A program made the translations under genes and the position numbers. The notes under the pieces are model-generated. The model was given only the letters and a program-made list of their open reading frames with translations. It searched no databases and was not told the origin of the DNA. Shown here in pieces: positions 48,664 through 58,030 of a DNA stretch of 64,000 bases. Position 1 is the first letter of the stretch, and the number at the start of each line of letters is the position of its first letter. The stretch spans positions 1 through 64,000 of the forward strand of contig DKDI01000006.1 in assembly GCA_002449305.1 (NCBI GenBank), in the 5' to 3' direction. Origin of the DNA: Treponema sp. UBA6852. Its GTDB lineage: Bacteria; Spirochaetota; Spirochaetia; Treponematales; Treponemataceae.

Positions 48664-49563
48664 ATGAAATGGTTGATTGTTGCTCAGACGGCTCAGGAAG
48701 AAAATGCAAACCGAGCTGAAATTTTTTTTACTTCAAATAAATGCGATTCTGAAAAAATTGTTTTAAATCAATATGAAAAAAATTTAAAAGACATTTTTGA
48801 GAAAATTTCAATTTTTGACGGTTTTTTGTTTTTTTCTAATTCTGAAAATTCTGCGCTGCTTTTGTCTTGGGCATTTGGCTTTTGCTATGGAAAAAAAATA
48901 CAAGTTCTTGCTTTAGATGAAGAAAAAAAATACAGCGAGTTATTTCCTTTTGAAAATGAAAAATCATCTTTAAAAAATTTCTATTCTGAAAACGAGCTTT
49001 TTAAATGGCTTGAAAAAAATATCGATGAAATAAAATCAGACAGTTTAAAACGCGCAAATAGAAATTCACTTTTGGAGCAAGGAATTACATGCAACGCGGA
49101 CAGTTTTGAATTTTATCTTGAAAAAGAAAAAACTGAAATTTGCAAATCAATTTTGAATTCTGGAATAGACGTGAATTCAAAAACATTGCAAGGAGTTCCG
49201 CTTTTGTGTGTCGCAACAAGAAATGACAACAAGGAAATGCTTGAGCTTCTACTTGAAAAAGGCGCGGACATAAATGAAGTTTCCGAAGACAGAGGATATT
49301 CTCCTGTGATGGATGCTGTCTGGCGGAAAAACTACGAAATTGCAAAACTTCTTATAGATCATGGCGCGGACTTGAGCACAATGAGTTCAGACGGGCAGTC
49401 TATTCTTGTGCTTGCAGTTGGAAACGGAAATTCAAAAATTGTAAAACTGCTTTTGGATTCCGGCGCAGATCCAGACATAAAGGACAGCATGGGGATGAGC
49501 GCGCGTGGATATGCGTCGCTTTTCAAAAATGAAGAGCTTATGAAGCTGATGAAAAAAAAATAA
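48664..49563 (+). CDS. Ankyrin-repeat protein with an N-terminal nucleotide-sugar-hydrolase-like fold
   Basis: A 299-residue protein. Residues from about 150 to the end form three to four ankyrin repeats (G-V-P-L-L-C-V-A-T-R-N-D-N-K-E-M-L-E-L-L and repeats beginning S-P-V-M-D-A-V and S-I-L-V-L-A-V, each closed by L-L-x-x-G-A-D). Residues 1-115 resemble the start of a nucleoside 2-deoxyribosyltransferase or TIR-like fold (M-K-W-L-I-V-A-Q at the start, D-G-F-L-F-F then A-L-L-L-S-W-A-F-G-F-C-Y-G-K-K-I in the middle), but without a clear catalytic Glu. The likely partner-binding role belongs to the ankyrin part. It ends 4 bases before murG. Confidence 0.75.
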   Translation: MKWLIVAQTAQEENANRAEIFFTSNKCDSEKIVLNQYEKNLKDIFEKISIFDGFLFFSNSENSALLLSWAFGFCYGKKIQVLALDEEKKYSELFPFENEKSSLKNFYSENELFKWLEKNIDEIKSDSLKRANRNSLLEQGITCNADSFEFYLEKEKTEICKSILNSGIDVNSKTLQGVPLLCVATRNDNKEMLELLLEKGADINEVSEDRGYSPVMDAVWRKNYEIAKLLIDHGADLSTMSSDGQSILVLAVGNGNSKIVKLLLDSGADPDIKDSMGMSARGYASLFKNEELMKLMKKK

Positions 49564-49567
49564 AAAA

Positions 49568-50719
49568 ATGTCTAAGAAAAAAATTGTAATCGCTTTTGCA
49601 GGCGGCGGAACAGGCGGACACATATACCCGGGAATTGCCATTGCTGATGAACTGAAAAAGTTTTCCAATGAATCAACTGAAATAGAAATTCACTGGATTG
49701 GAAATTCCAAGGGAATGGATTCTGCAATAATTGAAAAAAATCTTTTGTCATTAGGTGGAAGCATTTCTTGTTTTCATGGAATCCCATGTGGAAAGCTTAG
49801 GCGTTATTTTTCGCTGAAAAATTTCACAGACTTTTTTAAAATATTCGCAGGATTTATAAAATCATTTTTTATTCTAAAAAAAATAAAGCCGGATTTTCTT
49901 TTTTCAAAAGGCGGATTTGTAAGTGTACCTCTGTGCGCCGCCGCTGCTCTTTTAAAGATTCCGTATTTTACTCACGAGTGCGATTTTACTCCGGGACTTG
50001 CAACACGAATCAACAGCAAAAAAGCTTCTAAAATTTTAATTTCATATGAGGAAACAAAAAAATATTTCAATGATTTTCAAAAGAAAAAATGCATCGTTAC
50101 AGGAAATCCAGTTCGTCCGGCATTTTACAATGACAGTTCAGAAGCTGGAAAAAAATTTCTTGGCATAGATAATGGTTGCAAAAAAAATATTCTTTTAATT
50201 TTAGGCGGAAGCCTTGGCGCAAACCAGATAAATAATCTTGTGATTGAATGCCTTGATGAACTTAAAAAAGATTTCATAGTCGTTCATCAAACTGGAAAAA
50301 AATTTGCACAGGAAAATCATGACATTATGGCTTTTGGCGATGACAACTACAAGCCTTACGAATTTATTTTTAATGAAATGGTTTCTGTAATTCAATCCGC
50401 GGATATAATAATTTCCAGAGCTGGAGCAAATTCTTTATGGGAATGCGCCGTTTGTTCAAAGCCGATGATTTTAATTCCTTTGTGCGGTGCAGGAACAAGA
50501 GGCGATCAAGTTGACAATGCAGAATATTTTGCAAACAGAGGTGCTGCCATTGCTTTAACAGGAAAAGATGCTACAAAAGAAAATCTTCTTGATGCATTAT
50601 CTGAAATGAAAAATTCAGAAACTAGAAATAAATTTGCTGAAAGCTGCAAGTCCATTTGCAAAGAAAAAAAGCCTTCTGAAATTATAGCAAATCTGATTTT
50701 GGAGCAGATAAAAATATGA
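49568..50719 (+). CDS. murG: MurG, UDP-GlcNAc transferase of lipid II synthesis
   Basis: A 383-residue GT28 enzyme that converts lipid I to lipid II on the inner membrane face. The N-terminal G-G-G-T-G-G-H-I-Y-P-G (residues 12-22), G-K-L-R-R-Y followed by a hydrophobic helix, G-G-F-V-S-V-P, H-E-C in place of the usual H-E-Q, G-G-S-L-G-A near residue 217 and S-R-A-G-A-N-S-L-W-E near 283 are the expected motifs. It lies 4 bases after the ankyrin gene and overlaps cvpA by 4 bases, so the three are one unit. Confidence 0.95.
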   Translation: MSKKKIVIAFAGGGTGGHIYPGIAIADELKKFSNESTEIEIHWIGNSKGMDSAIIEKNLLSLGGSISCFHGIPCGKLRRYFSLKNFTDFFKIFAGFIKSFFILKKIKPDFLFSKGGFVSVPLCAAAALLKIPYFTHECDFTPGLATRINSKKASKILISYEETKKYFNDFQKKKCIVTGNPVRPAFYNDSSEAGKKFLGIDNGCKKNILLILGGSLGANQINNLVIECLDELKKDFIVVHQTGKKFAQENHDIMAFGDDNYKPYEFIFNEMVSVIQSADIIISRAGANSLWECAVCSKPMILIPLCGAGTRGDQVDNAEYFANRGAAIALTGKDATKENLLDALSEMKNSETRNKFAESCKSICKEKKPSEIIANLILEQIKI

Positions 50720-51249
50720 TGTTCCCCGCAATCGATATTGTTTTTTTGCTTGTTGTTTTGACGTTTGCAATTATTGGAGCAATAAACGGATTTTTAAATG
50801 AAGTGTTCGGAAAAGCAGCTCCAGTTGTAAGTATTTGGGTTGCAATTCTTTTTTACGGACGGCTGGTTTCTCCAATTGAAAAGCATTTGAAAATTCATTT
50901 AGTTTCTGTTGTGCTTTCTTTTTTGCTGATTTTTATAATTGCATTTATAGTTATGAAAATTCTTCAGACTGCAATAAAAAATATTTTTGGCGGTGAAATT
51001 TTCAAAGATCTGGATAGATTTTTAGGCTTTGTTTTTGGATTTTTGGAAGGACTTGCAATTGTTGGAGTTGTTTTAATTTTAATGAAAGCTCAGCCTTGGT
51101 TTAAGGTTGATTCAATTCTCAATGAAAGTTTTTTTTCAAAAGTGCTAAGTCCAGTTATTTCAATTCCGCTTGAAAGCCTTACAAAAGCAGTTGAAAAAAA
51201 TTCATCAGTTCCGCTTGCCATTCCACTTGAACAAATCCAAGGAAATTAA
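50716..51249 (+). CDS. CvpA family membrane protein
   Basis: A 177-residue protein with four hydrophobic segments: A-I-D-I-V-F at the start, G-A-I-N-G-F-L-N-E-V-F-G in the first loop and G-x-x-x-G-x-V-F-G-F-L-E-G at about 105-117, all typical of the CvpA (colicin V production) family, which has roles in envelope homeostasis. The C-terminal 35 residues are polar. Starts inside the murG stop region (ATGATG) and ends 2 bases before the next gene. Confidence 0.85.
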   Translation: MMFPAIDIVFLLVVLTFAIIGAINGFLNEVFGKAAPVVSIWVAILFYGRLVSPIEKHLKIHLVSVVLSFLLIFIIAFIVMKILQTAIKNIFGGEIFKDLDRFLGFVFGFLEGLAIVGVVLILMKAQPWFKVDSILNESFFSKVLSPVISIPLESLTKAVEKNSSVPLAIPLEQIQGN

Positions 51250-51251
51250 AA

Positions 51252-52490
51252 ATGTTTGAAAATATTTTGAACCAAAGCGCGACAAAATTATTGCAAGAAG
51301 ACATTGAAAAAAAACGCTTTCCAAATTCAATCCTGTTTTCAGGACCTTCATCTTCTGGAAAACTTTCCTGTGCTTTGGAAACTGCAAGAGTTCTTTCATG
51401 CGCAAATTCTGGCGAATGGAATTGCACTTGTTCAAACTGCCGGCAACACAAAGCTATGGTAAGTCAAAATCTTCTTATTTGCGGTGCTGGAAACCGAACG
51501 TTGGAAATTGCTGCAGCGAAAAAAACTTTAATAAGTCAAAATATTCAAAACACAAAACATCTTGAGGCTTCAAGGTATCTTTATTTACGCGCAGTAAGAA
51601 AACTTATTTCAAAGTTCAATTCTGTGCTTTGGGACGGAGATGACAAGCTTCAAAAATTTTCTCCACTTTTACAAAATATAGAAGAGGGACTTGAAAAAAT
51701 TCAGCCAGGAAGAATTCTTCCAGATGACGAAGAGTTAAAAAAAATTTTAGACTCAATTGAAAAAGATTGCATAAAACTTGAAAACAGTTTTTTATACAGT
51801 TCACTTCCTGTTTTGCAGATAAGGAATTTTTCTTCCTGGGCGCACTTAAGCTCGAGCAATGGAAGAAAAGTTCTGGTTATTGAAAATGCAGATTTAATGG
51901 CAGACAGCGCAAGGAATGCTTTGCTTAAAATTCTTGAAGAGCCTCCAGAAGATGTAGTATTTATACTTACAACTACAAAACGAGGCGCAATGCTTCCGAC
52001 AATTCTTTCAAGAGTCCGCACTTACAATTTTTTTGAACGCTCGCCAGAACAGCAGAAAAATGTCATAAATAGAATTTTTCACTATGAGCCTGTTTTCAAT
52101 AATGAAAAAGAATTTTGTAGCATAACGGAATTCTTGCAGTCATTTTTAACAGTAAACCCTGAGCTTGTAAAATCTTGCGCAGCTGACTTTTTCAATAACG
52201 TAGCTCAAGGACACGTTCCTGATATTCCAAAAATAATTTCAACTTGCGCTTCATTTGAACCAAGAATTCTTTTTAAAATTTTTATCTGCGGAATTATTGA
52301 ATCTCAAGAAAAATTAAAATCCTCTGCTGCAGGTTCAGAAGTTTCTTTTATGATTTTAAAACTGCTTAGAACTTCATTAAATAATGTTGAAATTTTTAAT
52401 CAGAATCCATCAGCCTGCCTTGAAGAGCTTGCAAGAAATTTAATGCATATAAATTACATGAATGACGGCATTCTAAAAAAATTAGCTTGA
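51252..52490 (+). CDS. holB: DNA polymerase III delta-prime-like clamp-loader subunit
   Basis: A 412-residue AAA+ protein. P-loop G-P-S-S-S-G-K at 31-37, a zinc motif of the delta-prime type (C-A-N-S-G-E-W-N-C-T-C-S-N-C), the sensor-like I-L-E-E-P-P-E-D-V-V-F-I-L-T-T region and S-R-V-R-T-Y. Delta-prime subunits help load the sliding clamp but rarely hydrolyse ATP. Between the zinc motif and the sensor region is a stretch of about 115 residues, longer than usual, rich in coiled-coil-like Lys/Glu/Leu. Upstream cvpA ends 2 bases before the start. Confidence 0.8.
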   Translation: MFENILNQSATKLLQEDIEKKRFPNSILFSGPSSSGKLSCALETARVLSCANSGEWNCTCSNCRQHKAMVSQNLLICGAGNRTLEIAAAKKTLISQNIQNTKHLEASRYLYLRAVRKLISKFNSVLWDGDDKLQKFSPLLQNIEEGLEKIQPGRILPDDEELKKILDSIEKDCIKLENSFLYSSLPVLQIRNFSSWAHLSSSNGRKVLVIENADLMADSARNALLKILEEPPEDVVFILTTTKRGAMLPTILSRVRTYNFFERSPEQQKNVINRIFHYEPVFNNEKEFCSITEFLQSFLTVNPELVKSCAADFFNNVAQGHVPDIPKIISTCASFEPRILFKIFICGIIESQEKLKSSAAGSEVSFMILKLLRTSLNNVEIFNQNPSACLEELARNLMHINYMNDGILKKLA

Positions 52491-52510
52491 TTTTTTTGAG
52501 GAAAATTTAA

Positions 52511-53698
52511 ATGACAGATTTCGTTGAAAAGGCATCTGAAAAAATCACAAAGCTTTCTGATGAACAGCTTGAACGTCTTTTGAATACAGTCCGTGAAGAA
52601 AATGAAATATATGATTCAATAATTCAAAGCATTCCTTCAGGACTTGTAATCGTTGATAAAAATTGGTACATAACAAAAATAAACAAATCTGCAAAACGTT
52701 ATCTTCATTTTTTTCATCTTCATCAAATAAAATCAGAACCTGTTTGGAATCTTATAGCGGATGAGGAAGTTTCAAATTTTATTTCCTTTTGCGCGCAGGA
52801 ACAAAACACAAATACAAGTGAAGAATTTTCTATAGTTTCCGCGGATGATAAAGCAAGGTTCATCGTTGTTTCAATTTTGCCTCTTGTGCGTGATGGAAAA
52901 ATCGCAGGAACAATTATTTTTATTGAAGACATAACTGCAAAACGTCAGCAGGAAATTTTAATGCACAGAATGGAAAGTTTAAAAAGCCTGACAAATCTTG
53001 CCGCATCAGTTGCACATGAAATAAAAAATCCGCTTGGCGCAATAAGCATTCATATTCAGCTTTTGCAAAAATCAATAAAAAAATGCAGGGAAGGCGACGG
53101 TCAGCTTCCTGATGAAAAATTCATGGAAAAATATCTTTCCGTCGTGAATGAAGAAATCGAAAACTTGAATAAAATCGTAATGGATTTTTTGTTTGCAGTG
53201 CGCCCTTTAAAAGTAAACATGACTCTTTCTGATCCTGACTCAATAATAGAAAAATCAATAAATTTTTTCATGCCAGAATTTGAAAACTGCGGAATAGAAG
53301 TTTCTGTAAATTTGCAAGGAGAAGGAAACAGGCTCTTAATTGATGAAAAACTTTTCAGAGAAATTTTTATAAACATTGTGCAAAATGCAAAAGCTGCAAT
53401 TCTTTCTAGCAAAAAAAACAACGGAAAGCTCGCTGTAAATTCTTTTATAAAAAATGATCATTATATACTCACAATTGCAGATAACGGATGCGGAATGGAC
53501 GAAGCGACTTGCTCAAGAATTTTTGAGCCTTACTACACAACAAAAGCAGACGGAACTGGACTTGGACTTACAACTGTTTATAAAATTGTAAAAGAGTTTA
53601 GAGGAGAAATAACTGTAAATTCAGAACTGAATGAAGGCACTGTTTTTACTGTGCAAATTCCTGTGCCACAAAAAGAAACTATGCTTCTTGAAGAATAA
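52511..53698 (+). CDS. NtrB-type sensor histidine kinase with PAS domain
   Basis: A 395-residue cytoplasmic kinase (no membrane segment). A PAS domain fills about 35-140. The H-box A-H-E-I-K-N-P-L-G-A-I has the phosphorylated His near residue 168; N-box I-V-Q-N-A-K-A-A, G1 A-D-N-G-C-G-M and G2 D-G-T-G-L-G-L follow. The gene is followed after 74 bases by an NtrC regulator, its obvious partner. GAGGAAA lies 7 bases before the ATG. The stimulus cannot be deduced; PAS domains of this kind sense nitrogen state, redox or small ligands. Confidence 0.92.
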   Translation: MTDFVEKASEKITKLSDEQLERLLNTVREENEIYDSIIQSIPSGLVIVDKNWYITKINKSAKRYLHFFHLHQIKSEPVWNLIADEEVSNFISFCAQEQNTNTSEEFSIVSADDKARFIVVSILPLVRDGKIAGTIIFIEDITAKRQQEILMHRMESLKSLTNLAASVAHEIKNPLGAISIHIQLLQKSIKKCREGDGQLPDEKFMEKYLSVVNEEIENLNKIVMDFLFAVRPLKVNMTLSDPDSIIEKSINFFMPEFENCGIEVSVNLQGEGNRLLIDEKLFREIFINIVQNAKAAILSSKKNNGKLAVNSFIKNDHYILTIADNGCGMDEATCSRIFEPYYTTKADGTGLGLTTVYKIVKEFRGEITVNSELNEGTVFTVQIPVPQKETMLLEE

Positions 53699-53772
53699 TT
53701 TATAACCTAACGCTTGCTTTAATATAAAATATTTATTGATTTTAATTGATTCTTTTTTTTTAGGAGGAAAAA

Positions 53773-55146
53773 TTGAAATTTACAATTTTAATTATAGATG
53801 ATGAAAAAAATATCCGGGAAGGACTTGCGGCTAATTTTGAGCTTGAAGATTACAATGTAAAAACAGCAGCTTCTGGAAAAGAAGGACTTGATCTGATTTC
53901 AAAAGGCGACATAGATTTAGTAATTACAGATTTAAGAATGCCAGGAATTTCCGGTGAAGAAGTTTTAAATCATGTTGCAACAGAAACTCCAGGAATTCCA
54001 GTCATTATTCTTACTGGCCACGGAAGTATTGATTCCGCAGTAGATGCAATGAGACATGGCGCTTACGATTTTCTTACAAAACCGTTGAACCTTGATCAAC
54101 TTGGAATGATTGTAAAACGCGCGCTGGAAAGCAGGCAAATCAAAATTGAGCATCAAGAGTTAAAAAAAGAAGTTGCTGAAAATTCTGCATTAAAAGAAAT
54201 GATAGGTTCTTCCGCCGTAATGCAAAAAATCCAGGAGACAATAAAAAAGGCGGCTGCATCTAAAGCGAGCGTTCTTATCACTGGTGAAAGCGGAGTTGGA
54301 AAAGAAGTTGTTGCCCGGGCTATTCACGCTTTATCTGGAAGGCACGATAAGACTATGATAAATGTTCATTGCGCGGCTCTAAGTGAAACTCTTTTGGAAA
54401 GTGAGCTTTTCGGACATGAAAAAGGAGCTTTTACTGGAGCTGACCATTTGCAAAAAGGCAGATTTGAACTTGCCCACGGAAGCACAATTTTTCTTGATGA
54501 AATCGGGGAAATAAATCAGAATGTTCAGATAAAAATTCTTAGAGTTCTTGCTGAAAAAAAATTTGAACGTGTCGGCGGAGAGCAGACTATAGAAGTCGAT
54601 GTCCGTGTAATCGCAGCAACAAATAAAAATCTTGAGGAAGAAATAAAAGCTGGAAGATTCCGAGAAGATTTATATTACCGCCTAAATGTAATTCACATTC
54701 ATGTTCCGCCTCTCCGGGAACGAAAAAGTGACTTACCGCTTTTGATTTCAGCATTCTTGGAAGAGTTCAACAAAGAAAATGGAAAAAAAGTAAAAGGATT
54801 TTCAGGAAAGGCGAAAGCCGCAATTATGAAATATGATTGGCCGGGAAATATAAGAGAACTTCGCAATTGTGTTGAAAGCGCAGTTGTAATGAGTTCAGGA
54901 GATGAAATAAACATTGAAGATCTTCCGCCGGCAGTTGCGAAAAGCTCACAGGAAAACAGCATTGAAATTCCATTTGGAATAACTTTAGATGAAGCTGAAA
55001 AAATAATCATTCAACAAAATTTAGCATCAAACAAAAACAACAAAAGCAAAACTGCGGATATTCTTGGAATCGGAAGAAAAACATTGCAGCGAAAACTTTC
55101 AGAGTGGGGCGAAGACGAGGAAAAAAAAGATGGAGACAATGTATGA
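53773..55146 (+). CDS. NtrC-family sigma-54-dependent response regulator
   Basis: A 457-residue regulator that starts with TTG (AGGAGGA 6 bases upstream). The receiver domain has the phosphorylated Asp in V-I-T-D-L-R-M-P near residue 54; the AAA+ domain has Walker A G-E-S-G-V-G-K-E near 173, the sigma-54 contact loop G-A-F-T-G-A near 220, and Walker B F-L-D-E-I-G-E; a Fis-type helix-turn-helix closes the protein (K-T-A-D-I-L-G-I-G-R-K-T-L-Q-R-K). It implies that the organism has RpoN. No sigma-54 promoter could be recognised in this window, so targets are elsewhere. Confidence 0.95.
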   Translation: MKFTILIIDDEKNIREGLAANFELEDYNVKTAASGKEGLDLISKGDIDLVITDLRMPGISGEEVLNHVATETPGIPVIILTGHGSIDSAVDAMRHGAYDFLTKPLNLDQLGMIVKRALESRQIKIEHQELKKEVAENSALKEMIGSSAVMQKIQETIKKAAASKASVLITGESGVGKEVVARAIHALSGRHDKTMINVHCAALSETLLESELFGHEKGAFTGADHLQKGRFELAHGSTIFLDEIGEINQNVQIKILRVLAEKKFERVGGEQTIEVDVRVIAATNKNLEEEIKAGRFREDLYYRLNVIHIHVPPLRERKSDLPLLISAFLEEFNKENGKKVKGFSGKAKAAIMKYDWPGNIRELRNCVESAVVMSSGDEINIEDLPPAVAKSSQENSIEIPFGITLDEAEKIIIQQNLASNKNNKSKTADILGIGRKTLQRKLSEWGEDEEKKDGDNV

Positions 55147-55555
55147 CAAGCTCGGGGATCTTTTAAATGAAACTTTAAAATCCGGGCAAGTAAAATTTAA
55201 AAAGAAAATAAAATATTCAGAAAAAGAAATTCCTCCTGAAAAAAAATCAGAAGAAAATTCTTATAAAGAAAATATCAGCAAGAACAAAAGTAAGGCAGAA
55301 CCAAAAAATCAAACAGAGCCTTTAAAAAATAAAAATTCATCTTTAAGAAAGATAACGCCGGAAGTTGAACGCGCATGCAGGTTGCTTGATATAACTGCTT
55401 CTGCAAATCAAAACGATGTAAAAAAAGCTTATAAAGAAAAACTGAAATATTTTCATCCAGACAAATATGACAAAAATCCTGTGCTAAAAAAAGTTGCAAC
55501 AAATAAAACGCAAATGATTGTTGAAGCCTACGAGCTTTTAATGAAGTCTTTTTAA
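55130..55555 (+). CDS. Small J-domain protein
   Basis: A protein of about 141 residues. The C-terminal 60 residues are a J domain: A-C-R-L-L-D-I-T-A-S-A-N-Q-N-D-V-K-K-A-Y, H-P-D-K-Y (the Hsp70-activating HPD motif) and V-E-A-Y-E-L-L. The N-terminal 80 residues are a very basic and Glu-rich linker. It overlaps the regulator by 17 bases; ATG 55139 with GGAG 4 bases upstream is an alternative start. DjlA/CbpA-like functions are possible; a partner DnaK is not in the window. It ends 2 bases before a convergent gene. Confidence 0.75.
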   Translation: METMYDKLGDLLNETLKSGQVKFKKKIKYSEKEIPPEKKSEENSYKENISKNKSKAEPKNQTEPLKNKNSSLRKITPEVERACRLLDITASANQNDVKKAYKEKLKYFHPDKYDKNPVLKKVATNKTQMIVEAYELLMKSF

Positions 55556-55557
55556 CT

Positions 55558-56391
55558 TTATGATGAAAACGCAGCTCTATAAGAAGATGGAGCAAGCCCC
55601 GTGCATTTTTTAAATACTCTCGAAAAATGAAACTGATTTTCAAAAGAAAATTCATCCGCAATTTCAGAAACTGTGCTTGAAGAATTTATCAAGGCGAGGG
55701 CAGCCGTTTGAATTTTTAGCCGCATAAAGTATTGATGCGGAGTCATCTGCATTTCATCTTTAAAAATTCGTATGAAATGCTCTTCCGAAATTCCGCAGAA
55801 ATTTGCAACCTCTGAAACAGAACATCTTGCGTAAACTTTTTTCTCCATAAATTTTATTGAATGTTCAACGTAGTTTTTTGCAGTTTTTGATTTTTTTTGC
55901 TCAGCGATTTTTGTTTCCGTTTTATTTTGTTTTCCGAACCAGCGGAACAGGCAGCTTTCAAGAAGCAATTCCGCCGATTTTTTTAAGTCCGCAGAATCCG
56001 ACTTTGAAAATTTCATTATGTCTTCAAGTATAAATTTTATAGAAGCAGTTTCATTGCTGGCAACCGGCTGATTTTTTTTTCTGCTTGAAGAATTTATCAA
56101 TAATTGATATAGCTTTTTTTCAGACTTGCTCAGTGAAAAAAGAACTGCATAGTAAGTAAGTGGCTTTTTTACTTCTTTTGGCAAAATTGAATGAAATTCG
56201 CGCGGAAAAACTAGAAACAATGTGTTATTCCTTATGCTGTAAGAAGTTCTGTTTGAAAAAAAAGTTCCTTCACCTTCCGAAAAAAAATGAATTTCAAATT
56301 CCATTTCTCCATGTGAATGATAACGTCCGTGCCATGCAAGTTTCTCTCCGGCAATCAATTTGTAAATAAAGGCAGTTTCTTTTATTTCCAC
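55558..56391 (-). CDS. AraC-family transcriptional regulator divergent from xylBA
   Basis: A protein of about 277 residues. The N-terminal half is a cupin-type sensor (Y-H-S-H-G-E-M-E-F-E-I-H-F and G-T-F-F-S-N), the C-terminal 100 residues the two-helix-turn-helix AraC domain (S-V-S-E-V-A-N-F-C-G-I-S-E-E-H-F-I-R-I-F-K and I-A-D-E-F-S-F-E-N-Q-F-H-F-S-R-V-F-K). The start is probably GTG 56391 with AGGAAA 9 bases upstream; ATG 56436 would add 15 residues without family similarity. Because it is divergent from xylB it is the natural candidate for the xylose activator. Confidence 0.87.
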   Translation of the reverse strand: MEIKETAFIYKLIAGEKLAWHGRYHSHGEMEFEIHFFSEGEGTFFSNRTSYSIRNNTLFLVFPREFHSILPKEVKKPLTYYAVLFSLSKSEKKLYQLLINSSSRKKNQPVASNETASIKFILEDIMKFSKSDSADLKKSAELLLESCLFRWFGKQNKTETKIAEQKKSKTAKNYVEHSIKFMEKKVYARCSVSEVANFCGISEEHFIRIFKDEMQMTPHQYFMRLKIQTAALALINSSSTVSEIADEFSFENQFHFSRVFKKCTGLAPSSYRAAFSS

Positions 56392-56487
56392 AATATTTTT
56401 CCTGTTTATTTTAAATATTTTAGCATGAAAAATCAATTTTGGATATATAAAATCAGTTTTCTGTATTGCTTTATAGTCATTTCAGGC

Positions 56488-56496
56488 TGATACTAT
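56488..56496 (+). promoter_or_regulatory. Extended -10 promoter of xylBA
   Basis: TGATACTAT is an extended -10 (TG-N-TACTAT) without a good -35 at the right distance (TTGCTT is 19 bases away). Weak -35 plus extended -10 is common for activator-dependent promoters, which suits the divergent AraC regulator. The Shine-Dalgarno CTGGAGG is 8 bases before the xylB ATG. Confidence 0.4.
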
Positions 56497-56538
56497 TTTT
56501 GTAAGCGAAACGAATTTTAATTTTTTCTGGAGGTTTTT

Positions 56539-58026
56539 ATGAAAACTGTCGCTGGAATTGACTTGGGAACACAAAGCATGAAAGTTGTTCTCTATGATTA
56601 TGAAACTAAAAAAACTATGGAAAGCTCGTCTTGCCCAATGGAGCTTATTTCAGAATCAGACGGAACAAGAGAGCAAAAAACTGAATGGTACAAAAAAGGT
56701 CTTGAAGTCTGTTTTTCAAAACTTTCTTCAGAAGGAAAAAAATCAATACAAGCGCTTGGCGTTTCTGGCCAGCAGCACGGATTTGTTCCTTTGGATTCAG
56801 AAGGAAATCCGCTTTACAATATAAAGCTTTGGAACGACACTTCAACTGCAAAAGAATGCGAGCTTATTACAAACACTGCAGGTGGACAAGATGAAGTTGT
56901 AAAAGAGGTTCAGAATTTTATTTTGCCTGGATTTACCGCTCCAAAAATTTTGTGGCTCAAACTGCATAAAAAAGAGCTTTTTGAAAAACTTCATTACATA
57001 ATGCTTCCTCATGATTATTTGAATTATATTCTTACTGGAAATTATGTGATGGAACAAGGAGACGCTTCTGGAACTGCTTTGTTCAATTCAAAAGAAAAAA
57101 GATGGTCAAAAAAAATCTGCGACGCAATTGATGAATCTCTTATAGAAAAACTTCCAAAAATTATTGCAAGCGATGAGCCTTCAGGATTTGTTTCAAAAGA
57201 AACTGCTGCTTGGCTTGGAATTCCAGAGGGCGCGCCTGTTTCTTCTGGAGGCGGAGATAATATGATGAGCGCAATTGGAACCGGAGCTGTAAAAAGCGGA
57301 ACACTTACAATGAGCATGGGAACTTCTGGAACTTTGTACGGCTTTAGCGATTCTTCTGTTTCTGATCCGGCGGAAGGCATTTCAGGATTCTGTTCCTCTT
57401 CCGGAGGATATTTGCCTCTTCTTTGCACAATGAACTGCACGGTTGCTTCCGAAGAAATCAGGATGCTTTTAAATCTTGATGTAAAGGAATTCGACGCTGA
57501 AGCTGAAAAGTCAAAACCGGGATGCGAAGGAGTTTTTGTGCTTCCGTTCTTTAATGGAGAGAGAACTCCGAATCTTCCGCACGGAAAAGCAAGCATAACT
57601 GGACTTACGGTAGCAAATTGCAGCCGGGTGAATATCGCAAGAGCCGCACTTGAAAGCGCAGTATATTCAATGAGAGCCGGACTTGATTCATTTAAAAAAC
57701 ACGGCTTTACACCAAAGGAACTTCGGCTGACTGGAGGAGGAGCAAAAAGCAAAGTGTGGAGACAGATTGCGGCAGATATTATGAACCTTCCTGTAAAAGT
57801 TCCAGTTTCACCAGAAGCCGCGGCATTTGGTGCTGCACTGCAAGCTTTGTGGTGCTTAAAGAAATTGCAGGGAAATCCGGTTTCAATGGAAAGTCTTGCG
57901 GAAACACATGTTGCGCTAGACGAATCCAAGACAACTTTGCCGGACGAAAAAAATGTCCAAGAATACAGCAAGTCATTTGAAGAATATAAAATTTTGGTGA
58001 ACCAGCTTTCGCCATTGTACAAGTAA
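56539..58026 (+). CDS. xylB: Xylulokinase
   Basis: A 495-residue FGGY-family kinase that phosphorylates D-xylulose in the cytoplasm. The ATP-site D-L-G-T-Q-S-M-K is at residues 8-15, G-V-S-G-Q-Q-H-G at 73-80 (the xylulokinase form of the motif), the Asp catalytic in G-G-G-D-N near 236-240, and the C-terminal L-T-G-G-G-A-K-S-K-V-W-R near 399-410. Length is standard. The order kinase before isomerase is less usual; xylA follows after 72 bases with two hairpins between. Confidence 0.96.
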   Translation: MKTVAGIDLGTQSMKVVLYDYETKKTMESSSCPMELISESDGTREQKTEWYKKGLEVCFSKLSSEGKKSIQALGVSGQQHGFVPLDSEGNPLYNIKLWNDTSTAKECELITNTAGGQDEVVKEVQNFILPGFTAPKILWLKLHKKELFEKLHYIMLPHDYLNYILTGNYVMEQGDASGTALFNSKEKRWSKKICDAIDESLIEKLPKIIASDEPSGFVSKETAAWLGIPEGAPVSSGGGDNMMSAIGTGAVKSGTLTMSMGTSGTLYGFSDSSVSDPAEGISGFCSSSGGYLPLLCTMNCTVASEEIRMLLNLDVKEFDAEAEKSKPGCEGVFVLPFFNGERTPNLPHGKASITGLTVANCSRVNIARAALESAVYSMRAGLDSFKKHGFTPKELRLTGGGAKSKVWRQIAADIMNLPVKVPVSPEAAAFGAALQALWCLKKLQGNPVSMESLAETHVALDESKTTLPDEKNVQEYSKSFEEYKILVNQLSPLYK

Positions 58027-58030
58027 AAAA

